A stretch of DNA of 60,582 nucleotides from Chroococcidiopsidaceae cyanobacterium YX2bin18 (lineage in GTDB: Bacteria > Cyanobacteriota > Cyanobacteriia > Cyanobacteriales > Chroococcidiopsidaceae), in assembly GCA_030446505.1 (NCBI GenBank), contig JAUJND010000018.1, positions 1-60,582 of the forward strand, read 5' to 3'. The position numbers and the translations under genes are program-made. The notes under the pieces were generated by a model. That model did not search any database, was not told the origin of the DNA, and saw nothing but the letters and a program-made list of their open reading frames with translations. Positions 37,049-48,024 of the stretch are shown one piece after another (the first letter of the stretch is position 1; every line of letters begins with the position of its first letter).

Positions 37049-38443
37049 ATAATTGCTATCATTCAGCGATTACAGTCTATATCTTGACAGATTGCAAGTG
37101 TTATGTCTGTTAAGCGAAACACACTCAATTGTTACAAAAATTTGCAAGTTACTATAATCTTTCTACCTAAAGGGGTAGTTAATTATAAATAGATATTACT
37201 ATATCGCTTGAGATGACTTTTTCTCAGGGTGACAATCGCGATCACCTTACCTAGCTTTACAGTTTCAGGGTAATTGGTGTGCCTGTAAACACTAGTTGCA
37301 CCATAACCAAGCGATAGGTGCATAAGCTAATTCCTATTTAAAATACCCAGAGCCATTTTAAGTAAAATAGGTTAGAACTTACTAATTTGTTAATTCTAAT
37401 ACTGTTAATGTTACCTATATCTGCATTCTTAAAACTCAATATTCCATTTGAGTTAATGCATAGGAATTTTATTAAGTAAAAGTAATAGTAAGTATCAATA
37501 GCTTAATTGGTTCAAAATCAAAATTATGGATAGCTTAACGAGAATAACAGCACTAAGTAATAACTTCAACACATCTTGGCTTAAAATTAAGTTCTTTAGC
37601 TCTTGGTGTGAACGAGAATTTGTAAATTCTGGTGCAGCAGGCAGAATTTTTAAGTAGTGCTTTGGTTGATTAGTAATTTATAAAAAAGTTAAACTTTACA
37701 AAAGTACTTCTCATAGTTATCGCTGAACATGATGGTCAGGAAATACGCTTTTTATTTGCAAAAGCTTCTCGCTTAGATTAGTAAATAGAATCTAAAACTA
37801 AACAATGAAATAGATATTTTGATCTAGCGCAATTAGACTTTCTCCATCCTCAACATTTTTGAGCTACTTCAGCAATAGGTTACTTTTAGGTGTACTAAAT
37901 CAGAATTAGAAGATGATATGCTTTTCCATCAGACTAAATTCAAGCCCAATTGAAATTTTCATGTATACCATATTTTAGTAAAGTAATACTATATGTATTT
38001 ATTTTTAATCTAAAAATTGATTTTAAGCTGTAAAACAATGTCTACTTAATTTTTAAGGTGCTTATTTAAGCTAGCTAAATACTATACATTCTGATAGTTC
38101 AGTTAAAATCAAGAAAAATCTGGACTACTATTAACCCTAAGATTAACTAACCTTAATGTTGCAACGGTATCTTTATACAGGGAACATTGTGTGTCTTAAC
38201 ACGAGGATTCGACCGTACAAATACTAGTAAAGAGCGCAGAGTAGACATTTATATATCTCCACTGCCAACCCACACTGGTGTGTTGTAAAAGCTCAGGTGT
38301 AGCATTAATTACTTAGGTTGCTATGGCTTAGCTAAAGGCAACAGTCAAAATTTTCGCTTAGCTCTTTTCTAGCTGTTTGTTGGCGACAACCCTTTTCAGA
38401 CGTTTAATTTTTGCAATTTACAGCAAGAGAGGAATTTCACTTC
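37049..38443. other. Long AT-rich non-coding stretch
   Basis: Nearly 1.4 kb without a recognisable gene or remnant on either strand; ORFs over 60 codons are absent. It contains one HIP1-like site near 37239, a small CCACACTGGTGTG palindrome near 38269 and a candidate Pho box at 38130-38158 upstream of phoX. The rest may be the residue of genes decayed beyond recognition. Confidence 0.5.
38130..38158 (+). promoter_or_regulatory. Candidate Pho box upstream of phoX
   Basis: Three TTAA-centred units lie close together: TTAACCC (38131), TTAACTA (38143) and CTTAATG (38152). Cyanobacterial Pho boxes are three PyTTAAPyPy(T/A) units about 11 bp apart; here the spacing is 12 and 10. It lies about 290 bp before the phoX ATG, rather far, so it is only a candidate. 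Confidence 0.35.
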
Positions 38444-40942
38444 ATGTCTAATTTTAGTCGGAGGCAACTTCTTGCTTTCTTCGGAGCCAGTGCCAGTACT
38501 GCTGTATTAGCTCCTGCTTTGGGAGAAAAACTTTTCAGCAGCAACTTTAGTGTTGCTGAAGCAGTTTGAACCGCTGAAGTTTACCCCAGTGCGTTTGCCA
38601 CATCCTTTAAAGATTTACCAAAACCAGCAAAGTTACCTAGCAACAGGAATTAATAAAGGAACAGTTCTAAATCCCTCTCCTGTTACGAATTTAGCCAAGT
38701 ACACTGTACTTGATGATGTTGTAGTTCCACCTGAATATGAACGTTACGTTATTGTCAAGTGGGGCGATCGCGTATTCCCCAATAAAGATGAATACTTTGG
38801 CTACAATAACGACTTCACAGGCTTTATCCCTCTCGATAACAACTCCAACGATAGTACTCTTGGGTAAATCACGAATACGTCTCTTACCCAATCTCTGTAT
38901 TTGCACCTGGCGTTCCAGAAGATGTAACTGATACAACACAATTCCCCGAAAGTTTCCCCATAGTAGTTGGGTACAATCCTACCGCCAAAGATCGCACACT
39001 CTTGGGTGAATTTTTGTACAACATGGGTGGCTCGATTCTGCGGATCAAACGAGATAAACCCAATGGACGTTTTGCTGTAGTCAGTGACCCGAAAAATCGC
39101 CGGATTCACACCCTCTCAGGTTTAGGCATCAACAGCCAACGTACTGACGGGTATCAAAATGTAACATCTTGGGGTTCTAAGAGCTACCAGCAAGGAGACC
39201 AAAATTACTTAATTGGTACAGGGACAGCTGCTGCTCAAGTCTTCAATTTAAGTACAGATGGGTTAGGTAACAAGATTATTGGAACTGGTCACAACTGTTC
39301 TGGTGGTAAAACTCCTTGGGGAACCATCATGTCTGCCGAGGAGAACTTCCAAGCAGGTGGACCCTTCTTCGTTGGAGTGACGGAACCAGTCAAACCCGAC
39401 GGAACCCAGCTAGAGTATACCGAAGGCACTACGGGCGCTGAATTTGGCATGGTTGGGGAAAAATATGGCTGGATAGTTGAAATCGATCCAGCTAACCCTG
39501 ATTTCCGCCCACGTAAACACACCGCCTTAGGTCGCTTCCGCTGGGAAAACATTACTATGCGCGTGGAAGCTGGCAAAAAATTAGTTGCTTACATGGGTGA
39601 TGACCGCCGCGGTGGTCATACCTGGAAGTTTGTCAGCAGAGACACAGTTACTTCCCTTAATGACAAGAAAAATAGTGCTTTATTTGAGAACGGGACTCTG
39701 TACGTTGCTCGTTACAATCCTCCTACTAATTCCACCCCAAGTTCAGGTACAGGTACCTCAGGTACAGGCGAGTGGATTCCGCTGAATTTAGATACTAAAA
39801 CTAACCCAAATCGTCCATCAGTTATAGCCTCGGTGGAAATTGCCAGTGAAGTTGGTGAGGCTAGCAGGGGTGGTCTTGTTTCTCTACCTAGACGTAAGGG
39901 TATTCCAAATACAGCTCAAACTACAGATGGCGGTTTCCTTGGTGTAACTGTAGAAACAGTTGTTGATGATGAAACAGGGGAAATAGATTCTTACGGTGAG
40001 ACTGAAGCTCTGCCACAGTACCAAAACAAGAAGCTATCAGATTTCTACCCAAACCAAGGTGCTTTACTAGTTGATGCTTTCGCAGCTGCCAACTTAGTTG
40101 GAGCAACTCCGACTGCTCGTCCAGAAGATTTAGAAGTGCATCCCCAGACAAAGGAAGTGTTCATCGCCTACACTGATGGTGCAGCAGGAAGTGATGGCTA
40201 TCCTGATTCTCGAATCTTTGTGGTTTCTAAGTACAGCACTGCAATTAACACTGGACAGCCTTCGGGAGAACTGTTTAAGATTACTGAGAATAGCTCTGAT
40301 GGTACTGGTACTAGCTTCCGTTGGGCGCGATTTGCTAAAGGTGGAGAACTCGGAGCAACACCTGGAAATGGCTTTGCCAATGTGGACAACTTGGTGTTTG
40401 ATAACCAGGCAAATATTTGGGGCGTGACTGATATGTCGACTAGCGCTCACAACGGTTTTGATGTTGGCGCTGCTCCAGATCCAATCTTTATTGAACACTC
40501 TGTATTGGGTGCTGAATCGACTAGTCAGATTGATTCTGACCAAAACGTTGAGACTTCTAACCTGGTTGGAGTGTTTGGTAATAACTGGCTGTTCTTCATT
40601 CCTACAACTGGACCAGATAAGGGGCGAATCACGCCTTTTGCCTATGGACCAGTCCGCTGCGAGATGACAGGACCAACTTTTGTAGGAAATACCCTGATTA
40701 TTTCGATACAGCACCCTGGTGAAGATTGCCCATTTAGACCTCAGACAACTCTGAAGCGAGACATCGAAATGTTGAACATAAATGGGACTGGTGTTTTTAC
40801 CCAGGAACGCACAGTCCCTCGTGGAAGCAACTGGCCAAGTAACCTAACCAAGGCTGACGGTGGCGATGCAAAGCCCGTGGGACCACCGCGTCCTTCGGTA
40901 ATTGGCATTCGCCGTAAGGAGTCAAATGGCAGGTTTATTTAA
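38444..40942 (+). pseudogene. phoX: PhoX-type alkaline phosphatase (DUF839), two frameshifts
   Basis: ATG 38444, with AGAGAGG at 38426-38432, starts MSNFSRRQLLAFFGASAS, a twin-arginine export signal. The frame stops at VAEAV near 38568, where the shifted frame carries FEPLKFTPVRLPHPLKIYQ. A second shift at NDSTLG near 38865 leads to WVNHEYVSYPISVF; from there 646 residues are open to 40942, with TGHNCSGGKTPWGTIMSAEE, DRRGGHTWKFVS and LEVHPQTKEVFIAYTDGAAG. The combined length of about 830 residues is long for PhoX-type proteins. PhoX is an exported calcium/iron-dependent phosphatase made under phosphate limitation. The body is well preserved, so the breaks are recent or are sequencing errors. 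A terminator follows. Confidence 0.85.
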
Positions 40943-41007
40943 TAACTTGCTTGATATCGAGATAGATTGTACAAGTCAGAAGTAAAATTTATTCTGGCTG
41001 ATAAATA

Positions 41008-41047
41008 AACAGAGAAAACTAGCGCTCATTTGCTAGTTTTCCCTGTT
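41008..41047. terminator. Bidirectional terminator between phoX and the ABC exporter
   Basis: AACAGAGAAAACTAGC (41008-41023) pairs with GCTAGTTTTCCCTGTT (41032-41047), one mismatch, followed by TTT. It serves convergent genes ending at 40942 (+) and 41067 (-). Confidence 0.8.
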
Positions 41048-41066
41048 TTTAAATATTGCTGCTAAG

Positions 41067-42875
41067 TTACTGACCTAACATTTGGAGATTATGCAAACTC
41101 GCATATAGTCCTCCGTGCCGCAGTAACTCCTCATGACTGCCTGATTCCACCAACTGACCTCGCTTCAGTACCAGAATCCGATCCACATTGCGGATAGTTG
41201 AGAGTCTGTGGGCAATAATTATCGCTGTACGTCCTACTAGTAAGTGATCTAGAGCATCCTGAATTAAAGCTTCTGTTCCTACATCTAAGCTAGCCGTTGC
41301 TTCATCTAGCACCAGAAAATGTGGTTCTCGAATAGCGGTACGGGCAAAAGCTAAGAGTTGCTTCTGTCCGCTAGAAAGATTTGTACCTCGTTCTCTTAAC
41401 TGCGTGTCGTAACCTTGGGGCAATTGTTCGATAAATTGAGCAACATTAGTTGTCATAGCTGCCCTTTTAATTTCATCCAGGGTATACGTATCTCCTAAAG
41501 TGATATTGCTCTTCACATCTCCGGCAAACAAAAAGCCTTCTTGGAGAATTACACCCATGCGCCGCCGTAATTCTGACTGCGGTAAATCGCGAATGTCTAC
41601 TCCATCTAAAAAAATGCGACCTTTACTGGGTTCGTAGAGACGGCAGAGCAAACGGATGATAGAGCTTTTACCAGCACCAGTGGGACCAACTAAAGCAACT
41701 TTCTCACCAGGATGAATCGTAAAATCTAGGTCTTTAATAACGTAGTCGTCGTCTTTGTAGGCAAACCAAACGTGCTCAAATCGGATTTCCCCTACTAACG
41801 ATGCCAGAGGTGAGATTCCTTTTCCTTGCTCTGGATCGCGGATTTCAATTGGTTCATTTAGAATATCGTTAATTCGCTCTACAGCAGTAAATCCAGCTTG
41901 AATAGCAGTAAATTTTTCGGCAAACTGGCGCAGAGGGTCAAATAGACGCTGGGCAGATAATATAAATGTAGATAATGTCCCAAAGGTTAAGCGTTCTTGG
42001 AGGACAAGTAAACCGCCTAACCACAAAATTCCGGCGATCGCTACCAAACTAATCCATTCCAGCGTTGCCGATACCGCTGAGTCGTGAAAAATGGTTTTAT
42101 CCACCTCACGAATATAGTGCTGGTTAGTAGAACGAAACAATTGGGCATTGAATTGCTCCCGACGGAACAGCTGCACCACATTAATCCCTACAATATTTTC
42201 TTGCAGAGTTGAGTTGAGGGCAGAAAGTTCTTCTCTAGCTTTGTAATTGGCGAGACGGAACTGTTGCTGGAAGTAAATAATTAGCCCTGTAACTGGTAAC
42301 AGCATCAGTACCAGCATTAAAGATAGTTGCTGCTGGATGAAAAACAAGGTAACTATAAACGCCAGCATCCTAAACAAATCACTAACAATACCAATCGCCC
42401 CTGTAGTAAACACATCTCCTAGCGCTTCCACATCATTTGTCAGGCGGGTAATCAGTTTTCCTACTGGTGTCCGGTCAAAAAAGCGCACTGCCAAGGAGGT
42501 TACATGATCAAATAGGTCATTGCGAATATCAGCAGTAATTTGTTGCCCTACCTTTTGTACCAGATATCCCTGAACACCAGAGAACACCAGCTGTAGTACT
42601 ACTGTTAATAGCAATAAGCCTTCCAGAATATTTAAACCCCGTGCCAAAGTCAAACCTTGAAGAAACTTGAAGGTGCTAGGTTCTTGGCGAATCAGTGAGA
42701 TTGCCTGTCCGATTAGAATTGGTTGCAGAACTCCAGCCACGGCCAAAGGTACGAGCAATAGCATTGAAAGTGTCAGCAAACGCCCATGTCGGCGACCATA
42801 AGGCACTAACCGCAGAAATAATCGCCAGTCATTTTCGCGGGGTCGTCTCTTTTTCAGAGGCGGTGAACTTGTCAT
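41067..42875 (-). CDS. ABC transporter, fused permease and ATP-binding protein (exporter type)
   Basis: From ATG 42875 (MTSSPPLKKRRPRENDW) the protein has 602 residues; an upstream in-frame ATG would add 29 atypical residues. Six TM helices (about 40-330) form an ABC-exporter membrane domain. The ATPase domain has Walker A GPTGAGKSS, signature LSSGQKQL, Walker B FLVLDEATASLD and the switch His in IIIAHRLST. It works as a dimer in the plasma membrane, in the MsbA/MdlB-like group that exports lipids, peptides or drugs; the substrate cannot be read. The frame is intact. An IS6-type element begins 75 bp upstream of the ATG and may have replaced part of its promoter region. Confidence 0.9.
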   Translation of the reverse strand: MTSSPPLKKRRPRENDWRLFLRLVPYGRRHGRLLTLSMLLLVPLAVAGVLQPILIGQAISLIRQEPSTFKFLQGLTLARGLNILEGLLLLTVVLQLVFSGVQGYLVQKVGQQITADIRNDLFDHVTSLAVRFFDRTPVGKLITRLTNDVEALGDVFTTGAIGIVSDLFRMLAFIVTLFFIQQQLSLMLVLMLLPVTGLIIYFQQQFRLANYKAREELSALNSTLQENIVGINVVQLFRREQFNAQLFRSTNQHYIREVDKTIFHDSAVSATLEWISLVAIAGILWLGGLLVLQERLTFGTLSTFILSAQRLFDPLRQFAEKFTAIQAGFTAVERINDILNEPIEIRDPEQGKGISPLASLVGEIRFEHVWFAYKDDDYVIKDLDFTIHPGEKVALVGPTGAGKSSIIRLLCRLYEPSKGRIFLDGVDIRDLPQSELRRRMGVILQEGFLFAGDVKSNITLGDTYTLDEIKRAAMTTNVAQFIEQLPQGYDTQLRERGTNLSSGQKQLLAFARTAIREPHFLVLDEATASLDVGTEALIQDALDHLLVGRTAIIIAHRLSTIRNVDRILVLKRGQLVESGSHEELLRHGGLYASLHNLQMLGQ

Positions 42876-42949
42876 GATAAAACCACTAAAGTAATTTGGG
42901 CAACATAAAATAGCACGCTTTTTAAATGTAACGAATGTAGCAATCGCTC

Positions 42950-43780
42950 GGTTGTGTTGCAAAAAGTTATTAAGAACAGAAAACTGCTTGAAGAAGGAAA
43001 CAATTATGCAGCTACTCCAAAGATTTCAGCTATGAATTTCACCTGTTCATTGACGGCTCCTTTTTTTACTTTCTTGACTTGTCCTTTGCTTAACAGGTTG
43101 ATGATTTCATAACCTTTTAGCGTTCGTCTCGCCGTGTTGAACGAGCCAAATCCCATGCCAGGTTTGACTGACCTTTGAATAAATCTATGGTCTTGTTCAA
43201 TGCGATTATTCAGATAGTTGTTCTGTCGCAGTTCCACTTCTGGCGACAGTTCTTCTTTGTCTTTAAGTTCGTCAATCGCTTTGGGATAGGCAGCATTTTT
43301 ATGACATTAATGACACGAGGCTCTTGAGTGTGAAATGCATTCAACGCCTTGCGGAAAAATCGTTTGGCTCAAGAGCGCATCACGCTTGGCTGTGAGCAGA
43401 GCCAAGGTGTTTCCATCTGAATCTACTGCCCGATACAAGTATCTATCCTTGCCTTTGACCTTGATATAAGTTTCGTCCACTCTCCAAGAATCATTGGTCG
43501 GGCGCAGATGTGGTCGGCATCGCCTGTCTAATTCTTGTCCATGCTCCTGCACCCAACGGAACACCTTTGTGTGATCGATATCCATACCACGCTCATTCAC
43601 CATTTCTGCTACTTGGCGGTACGAGAGTGGGTAGCTGAGATACCATCGGACACAACGAAGGATGATTTGGGCGCTGGGTTGTGCTGCCACTTGAACAGGT
43701 TGGACTTGGTCATCCAGAGGCTTGAATCTGAACCACGAGTTTCTCAGCTTATCACCTCGCTCGTTTTTTCCTACACAACC
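42950..43780 (-). mobile_element. IS6-family insertion sequence, degenerate
   Basis: Candidate ends are GGTTGTGTTGCAAAAA at 42950 and, on the other strand, GGTTGTGTAGGAAAAA ending at 43780; 831 bp fits IS6-family size, and the transposase inside is IS6-type. I see no 8-bp target duplication (AATCGCTC left, CAAGATTA right), so a deletion or recombination followed insertion, or the ends are misplaced. Its right end abuts an IS630 fragment. Confidence 0.65.
43004..43747 (-). pseudogene. IS6-family transposase, frameshifted
   Basis: The N-terminal frame gives ILRCVRWYLSYPLSYRQVAE, then EMVNERGMDIDHTKVFRWVQ, the helix-turn-helix of IS6 transposases. It then has SWRVDETYIKVKGKDRYLYR with the first catalytic Asp, and RAVDSDGNTLALLTAKRD with the second. 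The frame then breaks near 43310, and a separate frame carries LRQNNYLNNRIEQDHRFIQR, holding the Glu of the DDE triad, and SVKPGMGFGSFNTARRTLKG to the stop at 43004. All three catalytic residues are recognisable but no single frame carries them. The start is approximate. Confidence 0.8.
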
Positions 43781-44422
43781 CAAGATTAAGCCAAGACCCC
43801 GACATCCGCTCATCTGACCCGGAAGAGCAAGATGCTTTCATAGCCAGCTTTGAGGAGCAAGTGCAACAGTTCAATCAAAAGCGAGACCCAAAAGACAAAC
43901 GACCTTTGTTGGTAATGGCATCAGATGAAGGTAGATTTGGTCGCACTGGAGAAGTGCATCGAGCGCTGGTGTCCACCAGGATTCCGACCGACTATCGCTC
44001 GCCAGCAGGTGAGACAGTACGTTTATGCCTATGCTGCCGTCGCGCCCGCCTTGGGCAAGATGAGTTGTTTGATTCTGCCGTTTGCTAACACGGCAATGAT
44101 GAATCTGTTTCTAGAGCAAGTGTCGCTAGATTTTGCCGAATACTTCGTTGTGCTTGAGCTAGACCGAGCGGCATGGCATCGTGCTAAATGCTTACAAGTG
44201 TAAGAGTTCATCCGTCTACTGCCGCAACCATCCTACAGCCCTGAAGTTATGCCTGTGGAACACCTCTGGGATGATGTCCGAGATAAGCACTTTAATAACC
44301 ACATCTTCAATTCCCTGGATGATGTGGAATCTACTTTGTGTGCAGCATTGAAAGAACTCGATAGTGAGCCAGAGCGGTTGCGTTCGATGACGTTCTTCCC
44401 TCATTTAAGAATTACAGTCTAG
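43781..44422 (+). pseudogene. IS630-family transposase fragment, frameshifted
   Basis: Frames in sequence give DPEEQDAFIASFEEQVQQF, LLVMASDEGRFGRTGEVHRA with the first catalytic Asp, RQQVRQYVYAYAAVAPALGK, YFVVLELDRAAWHRAKCLQV with the second, and PSYSPEVMPVEHLWDDVRDK with the catalytic Glu, ending at TAG 44420-44422. The N-terminal helix-turn-helix region is missing; the sequence begins at the IS6 boundary. The likely history is that IS6 landed in, or recombined with, an older IS630 copy. Confidence 0.75.
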
Positions 44423-44711
44423 AACGCGGCTTGGTATCAGTGGTGGCAACTATGAGAAAACTACAGCTAAGTGAATTTTCCTGAGACAAGCTTTGCAGTT
44501 GAAAAGGTAACTTTCCTGATGGAGTAGGGTAACCACAATGCTGTAATGAGAGCGATCGCCTATATCAAGTCTTTTATCAGGCGATCGCTTTCTATAACGC
44601 CAAAATCGACCAGAGGAGTCGAATCAGCAGTCTGGCTATTATTGAAGTGTAGTAAAACTAAAATGTAGGTATAGTTTGCTTTTTAATCAATTTTAGTAAT
44701 CCGTGTCAGCA

Positions 44712-45268
44712 ATGCGCCTTGCAACAATATTTGGGACAACACTCGCCTTGACAGTAGGCATTGGAGCACTTACCGCTAAGCTAGAGGCGATTCAGCTACG
44801 AGATGGTATTATTTACTTTGTCCAACCACCCGACCTTGTTGAAGCGACGACCACCTTCAATGGCGTAAATGTATGGGGCGCAACATACTATTTTACTATC
44901 AACGTCCCAGAGAATGCCGGAGAACGCTCCAGAGGGTAACAATAACTCAAAGGGAAGGAACAGACAACATCCGCTTTGACTTGGAAGACAGCCGCGCATT
45001 TGTTGGAACCCGCCCAGATAAAGGCGCGATTAACACTGGGTTCTGTAACAAGTGAAAAAAAGACAGTTTCAGTAACGTTTGCTCCCCTGTGACTCCGGGA
45101 CAAACAATTACAATTGGTTTGCGCCCTGTTCATAATCCGAGGTCTTCCGGCGTTTACCTGTTTGGTGTGACGGCGTTTCCCTCTGGTGAAAAATCTCACG
45201 GTCAATTTCTTGGTTTTGGGCGGTTTCACTTCTATGGCGACGGGTTCAGACCGTTTGGCTTCTACTAG
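44712..45268 (+). pseudogene. DUF2808 exported protein, frameshifted
   Basis: ATG 44712 opens MRLATIFGTTLALTVGIGAL, a signal peptide, then AIQLRDGIIYFVQPPDLVEA and GVNVWGATYYFTINVPENAG. Frames then change (near 44928, 45050 and later) through LQRVTITQREGTDNIRFDLE, TVSVTFAPPVTPGQTITIGL and GVYLFGVTAFPSGEKSHGQF to GDGFRPFGFY and TAG at 45268. This is the full DUF2808 pattern, a cyanobacterial exported domain of unknown function. All parts are present, broken only by small indels. Confidence 0.75.
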
Positions 45269-45617
45269 ACAACTGATGTTGTGACCGTTAACCTGTGCTA
45301 GTAAGTGGCTGAACTTAAAAGATAGCGATAATGCCCCTTAGTTGCAATCGGTTGGGCAGGGGTAAAAATTACATCCCCATAAAATCTTTACATATACTTT
45401 ATAGTTAAATAAAGATTTAGTGAAGAAGTATGGTGGACAAGGGTATTTTCACTGAAATTAGATAATACTAAATTTAGTAATACAAGTGATGAGGAGCGAG
45501 TGTTGTCAAAAAGACTTTAGCTCCTTCTTTCTTGTTTGTTTTACTAAAAATTTTGACTAAAGATGCGATCGTGAGCGCGTAAAATTATCCTTTAAACGAT
45601 GGCGCAAGGAGCGAGCT
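45269..45617. other. Intergenic stretch upstream of nagB
   Basis: About 350 bp, AT-rich, no gene remnant recognised. A purine-rich GGAGCGAG block and ATG at 45618 mark the start of the next gene. Confidence 0.5.
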
Positions 45618-46410
45618 ATGTCTGATCCATCTAGCACACAATTACATTCGTCCGCCAAAACCTTTGGGGTTGATGCGTTAGCAGTGTGCCTTTACGACCA
45701 GGAAGCAGAACTAACCCAGGATGCAGCAAAAATCGCGCAAAACTATTTGCAGCATCTCCTCACTCAACAAAGTACCGCTGCTGTAATTCTGGCGACTGGT
45801 AACTCACAAATCAAATTTCTCGAAGCTCTAATTGGTTTAGGAGGCGTAGATTGGTCGCGGATTGTCCTTTTCCATCTTGACGAATATCTGGGAATTGATC
45901 CTGACCATCCCGCTAGTTTCCGTCGCTACTTTGCGTGAGCGCGTGGAGCAGCGGGTGAATCCTGCTGTGTTTCACTATATAGAAGGTGATGCGCTGCAAC
46001 CATTGGATGAATGTTCGCGTTACACTCGGCTTCTCTTGGCACAACCGATTGATCTATGTTGCCTTGGTATTGGAGAAAACGGACACCTCGCTTTTAATGA
46101 GCCATCAGTGGCATCTTTTTTGCCGATCCTTATCATATAAAACTAGTGAAACTGGAATTGGCGACACGCCAGCAACAGGTAAGTGAGGGTCATTTTCCTG
46201 TTCTCGAAGCTGTGCCACAATATGCTTTCACCCTGACAATTCCCATGCTTTGCTCCGCTAGAAAAATACTTTGCCTCGCACCAGAAAAAACGTAAAGCTT
46301 TGGCAGTGAAACAGATGTTAAGAGGCTCAACGCCATACCCTGCTTCAGTGCTCCGAACCCAAGCTCAGGCAACGTTATTTCTGGATGCAGATTCGGCAAG
46401 CTTGCTCTAA
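45618..46410 (+). pseudogene. nagB: Glucosamine-6-phosphate deaminase, frameshifted
   Basis: ATG 45618 opens a good N-terminus: DAAKIAQNYLQHLLTQQSTA, VILATGNSQIKFLEALIG, and VLFHLDEYLGIDPDHPASFR, with the catalytic Asp of the DEY motif. The frame then ends (45936-45938). A second frame carries RVNPAVFHYIEGDALQPLDE and CCLGIGENGHLAFNEP, the proton-relay His loop. A third gives EGHFPVLEAVPQYAFTLTIP and ends DADSASLL at TAA 46408-46410. NagB converts glucosamine-6-phosphate to fructose-6-phosphate and ammonia. All motifs remain but three or more indels break the frame. It converges on the carotenoid oxygenase remnant 24 bp away. Confidence 0.8.
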
Positions 46411-46434
46411 GCTAGCTCCCATGCACCCTGCACG

Positions 46435-47843
46435 TTATACAATGGCAGCTTTTGATTTCGCCATTTGGGATTCTGTAATCCAAGTGCCGTGAAATCCATA
46501 AGGCACTCTTTGAGGGATGATTATTCGCGCCACTGGCTCGGCGGTTACATCCTGAGCGCTTACAACCACCAGTTCTGATTTTTGTTCTGCGCGATCGTAG
46601 ACGAAAGTGAGCAACCAACCGTGATCCTCGGCAGTAGCATCAGGATGAGGAACAAACACTCCTTCCCCTCCATAGCGTCCCTCTTGTCCAAAAAAGTGAG
46701 TCTGGGATTTACCAGTAAGTAGATCGTACTTAATCAAGCCATCGAATAGAGGCATCGTACCCAATACCATCCGTGCTGTATAGCCGTATCGAGTTGAGCG
46801 TCCCAACCATTGCTCATTCACACGGGGAAACTCTGAGGCAGTATCATCCAATTGCTCATCAACTACCGCACCTGTCTTGGAGATTAAACCGCCACTGATG
46901 CAGATGAGGGATGTTACTCTTGCTGTCATGGTTGCTTGAAGCATCAAGCACCGTAGTACCATCCATCCGACAGGCAACAAGAATAATTTCTGATCCAGAC
47001 TCATAAGCATTGAGGGTATGGAAAACGTAGCAGGCTTCTGACTCAAACCAACGAATACTACTGTTATCTCCATGCCGAGGTAGAATACCAAAGCGACTAG
47101 GGCGGTCTGGCTCGAACCTTAATGCTGGCTCTCCTTGTCTCATTCTTGACAAGCGAAATGTCAGAGGCAGATCCATAAAGATGGTGTAATGTTCGGTGAT
47201 GGCGAAGTCATGCATCATCACACCCACTGGTAGGTCAATCGGTACTGTCCGCAGCACTCCCTCGTTGAGACGACGCTATAGTGCAGGTAGGTGCAGCCGC
47301 CGGAGAGTAGCCAAAAACATCATCTCCCCAGTAATGGCATCTACTTTAGGATGAGCTGTGAAGGCGACATTAATTGCCCCTTCATAGGTGTAAGAACCGA
47401 CAGTCTCTAGTTCTGTAGCACTTAAGTAAATGCGTGCGCCTCCTTCCCAAAGTGCCAAAGGCGATCGCCATGCCATACCAAAGCAGTATTAGCGGTGTTT
47501 TTCGATGGCTCATATAAGGATTGTCCATCCGCGGCGGTTCCATTAACCCTGTCCAGATAGCACTTTTAGCTTCATGCTCAATTTTCCATCCTTTTGTCTG
47601 CACATAACGGTTGTAATATCGTGCTATGCCATTACTAATGTTTACTGCGTGCAACATTCCGTCACCATCAAACCAATGGTAGCGACCCAAGGGAGGAAAC
47701 TGAGGATTGGGACCGTTACGGACAAACAGACCGCATAAGTCATTAGGTAGTTCACCTATTACTAGGAGGTTATCGCTCGTACTTTCTGAGTGTACAGGGG
47801 CAAAGTTGCCATCGAGATAGGGATTAACTGCTGTCTTAGTCAT
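46435..47843 (-). pseudogene. Carotenoid oxygenase (RPE65/apocarotenoid cleavage family), frameshifted
   Basis: ATG 47843 starts MTKTAVNPYLDGNFAPVHSE, then LPNDLCGLFVRNGPNPQFPP, GRYHWFDGDGMLHAVNISNG with an iron-ligand-region His. The frame breaks after MSHRKTP. Other frames give GAINVAFTAHPKVDAITGEM, VGVMMHDFAITEHYTIFMDL with the next iron His, and WFESEACYVFHTLNAYESGS with another. The end is FFGQEGRYGGEGVFVPHPDA and VPYGFHGTWITESQ with the last His. Thus the four-His iron site can be traced across at least four frames. The family splits carotenoids into apocarotenals such as retinal. As written it is dead. Confidence 0.85.
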
Positions 47844-48024
47844 GCTTTGAAGAACGCCAATGATTTAGCTACATTTCCAAGATAAACCTGATGAGAATTT
47901 ACCTATGTGCAGAATCTATTGGAGCGCTCAAAGATGCAACCGCTCCAAACTGACTCTTAAACAAAAATGTTGAATTGCAATATTACTAGCGACATCGACC
48001 GACACTAGATCAAACAATATAAAA

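Noticed and set aside
37049..38443. Replication origin
   Set aside because: AT-rich and gene-free, but no DnaA-box cluster (TTATCCACA-like) and no dnaA or dnaN nearby.
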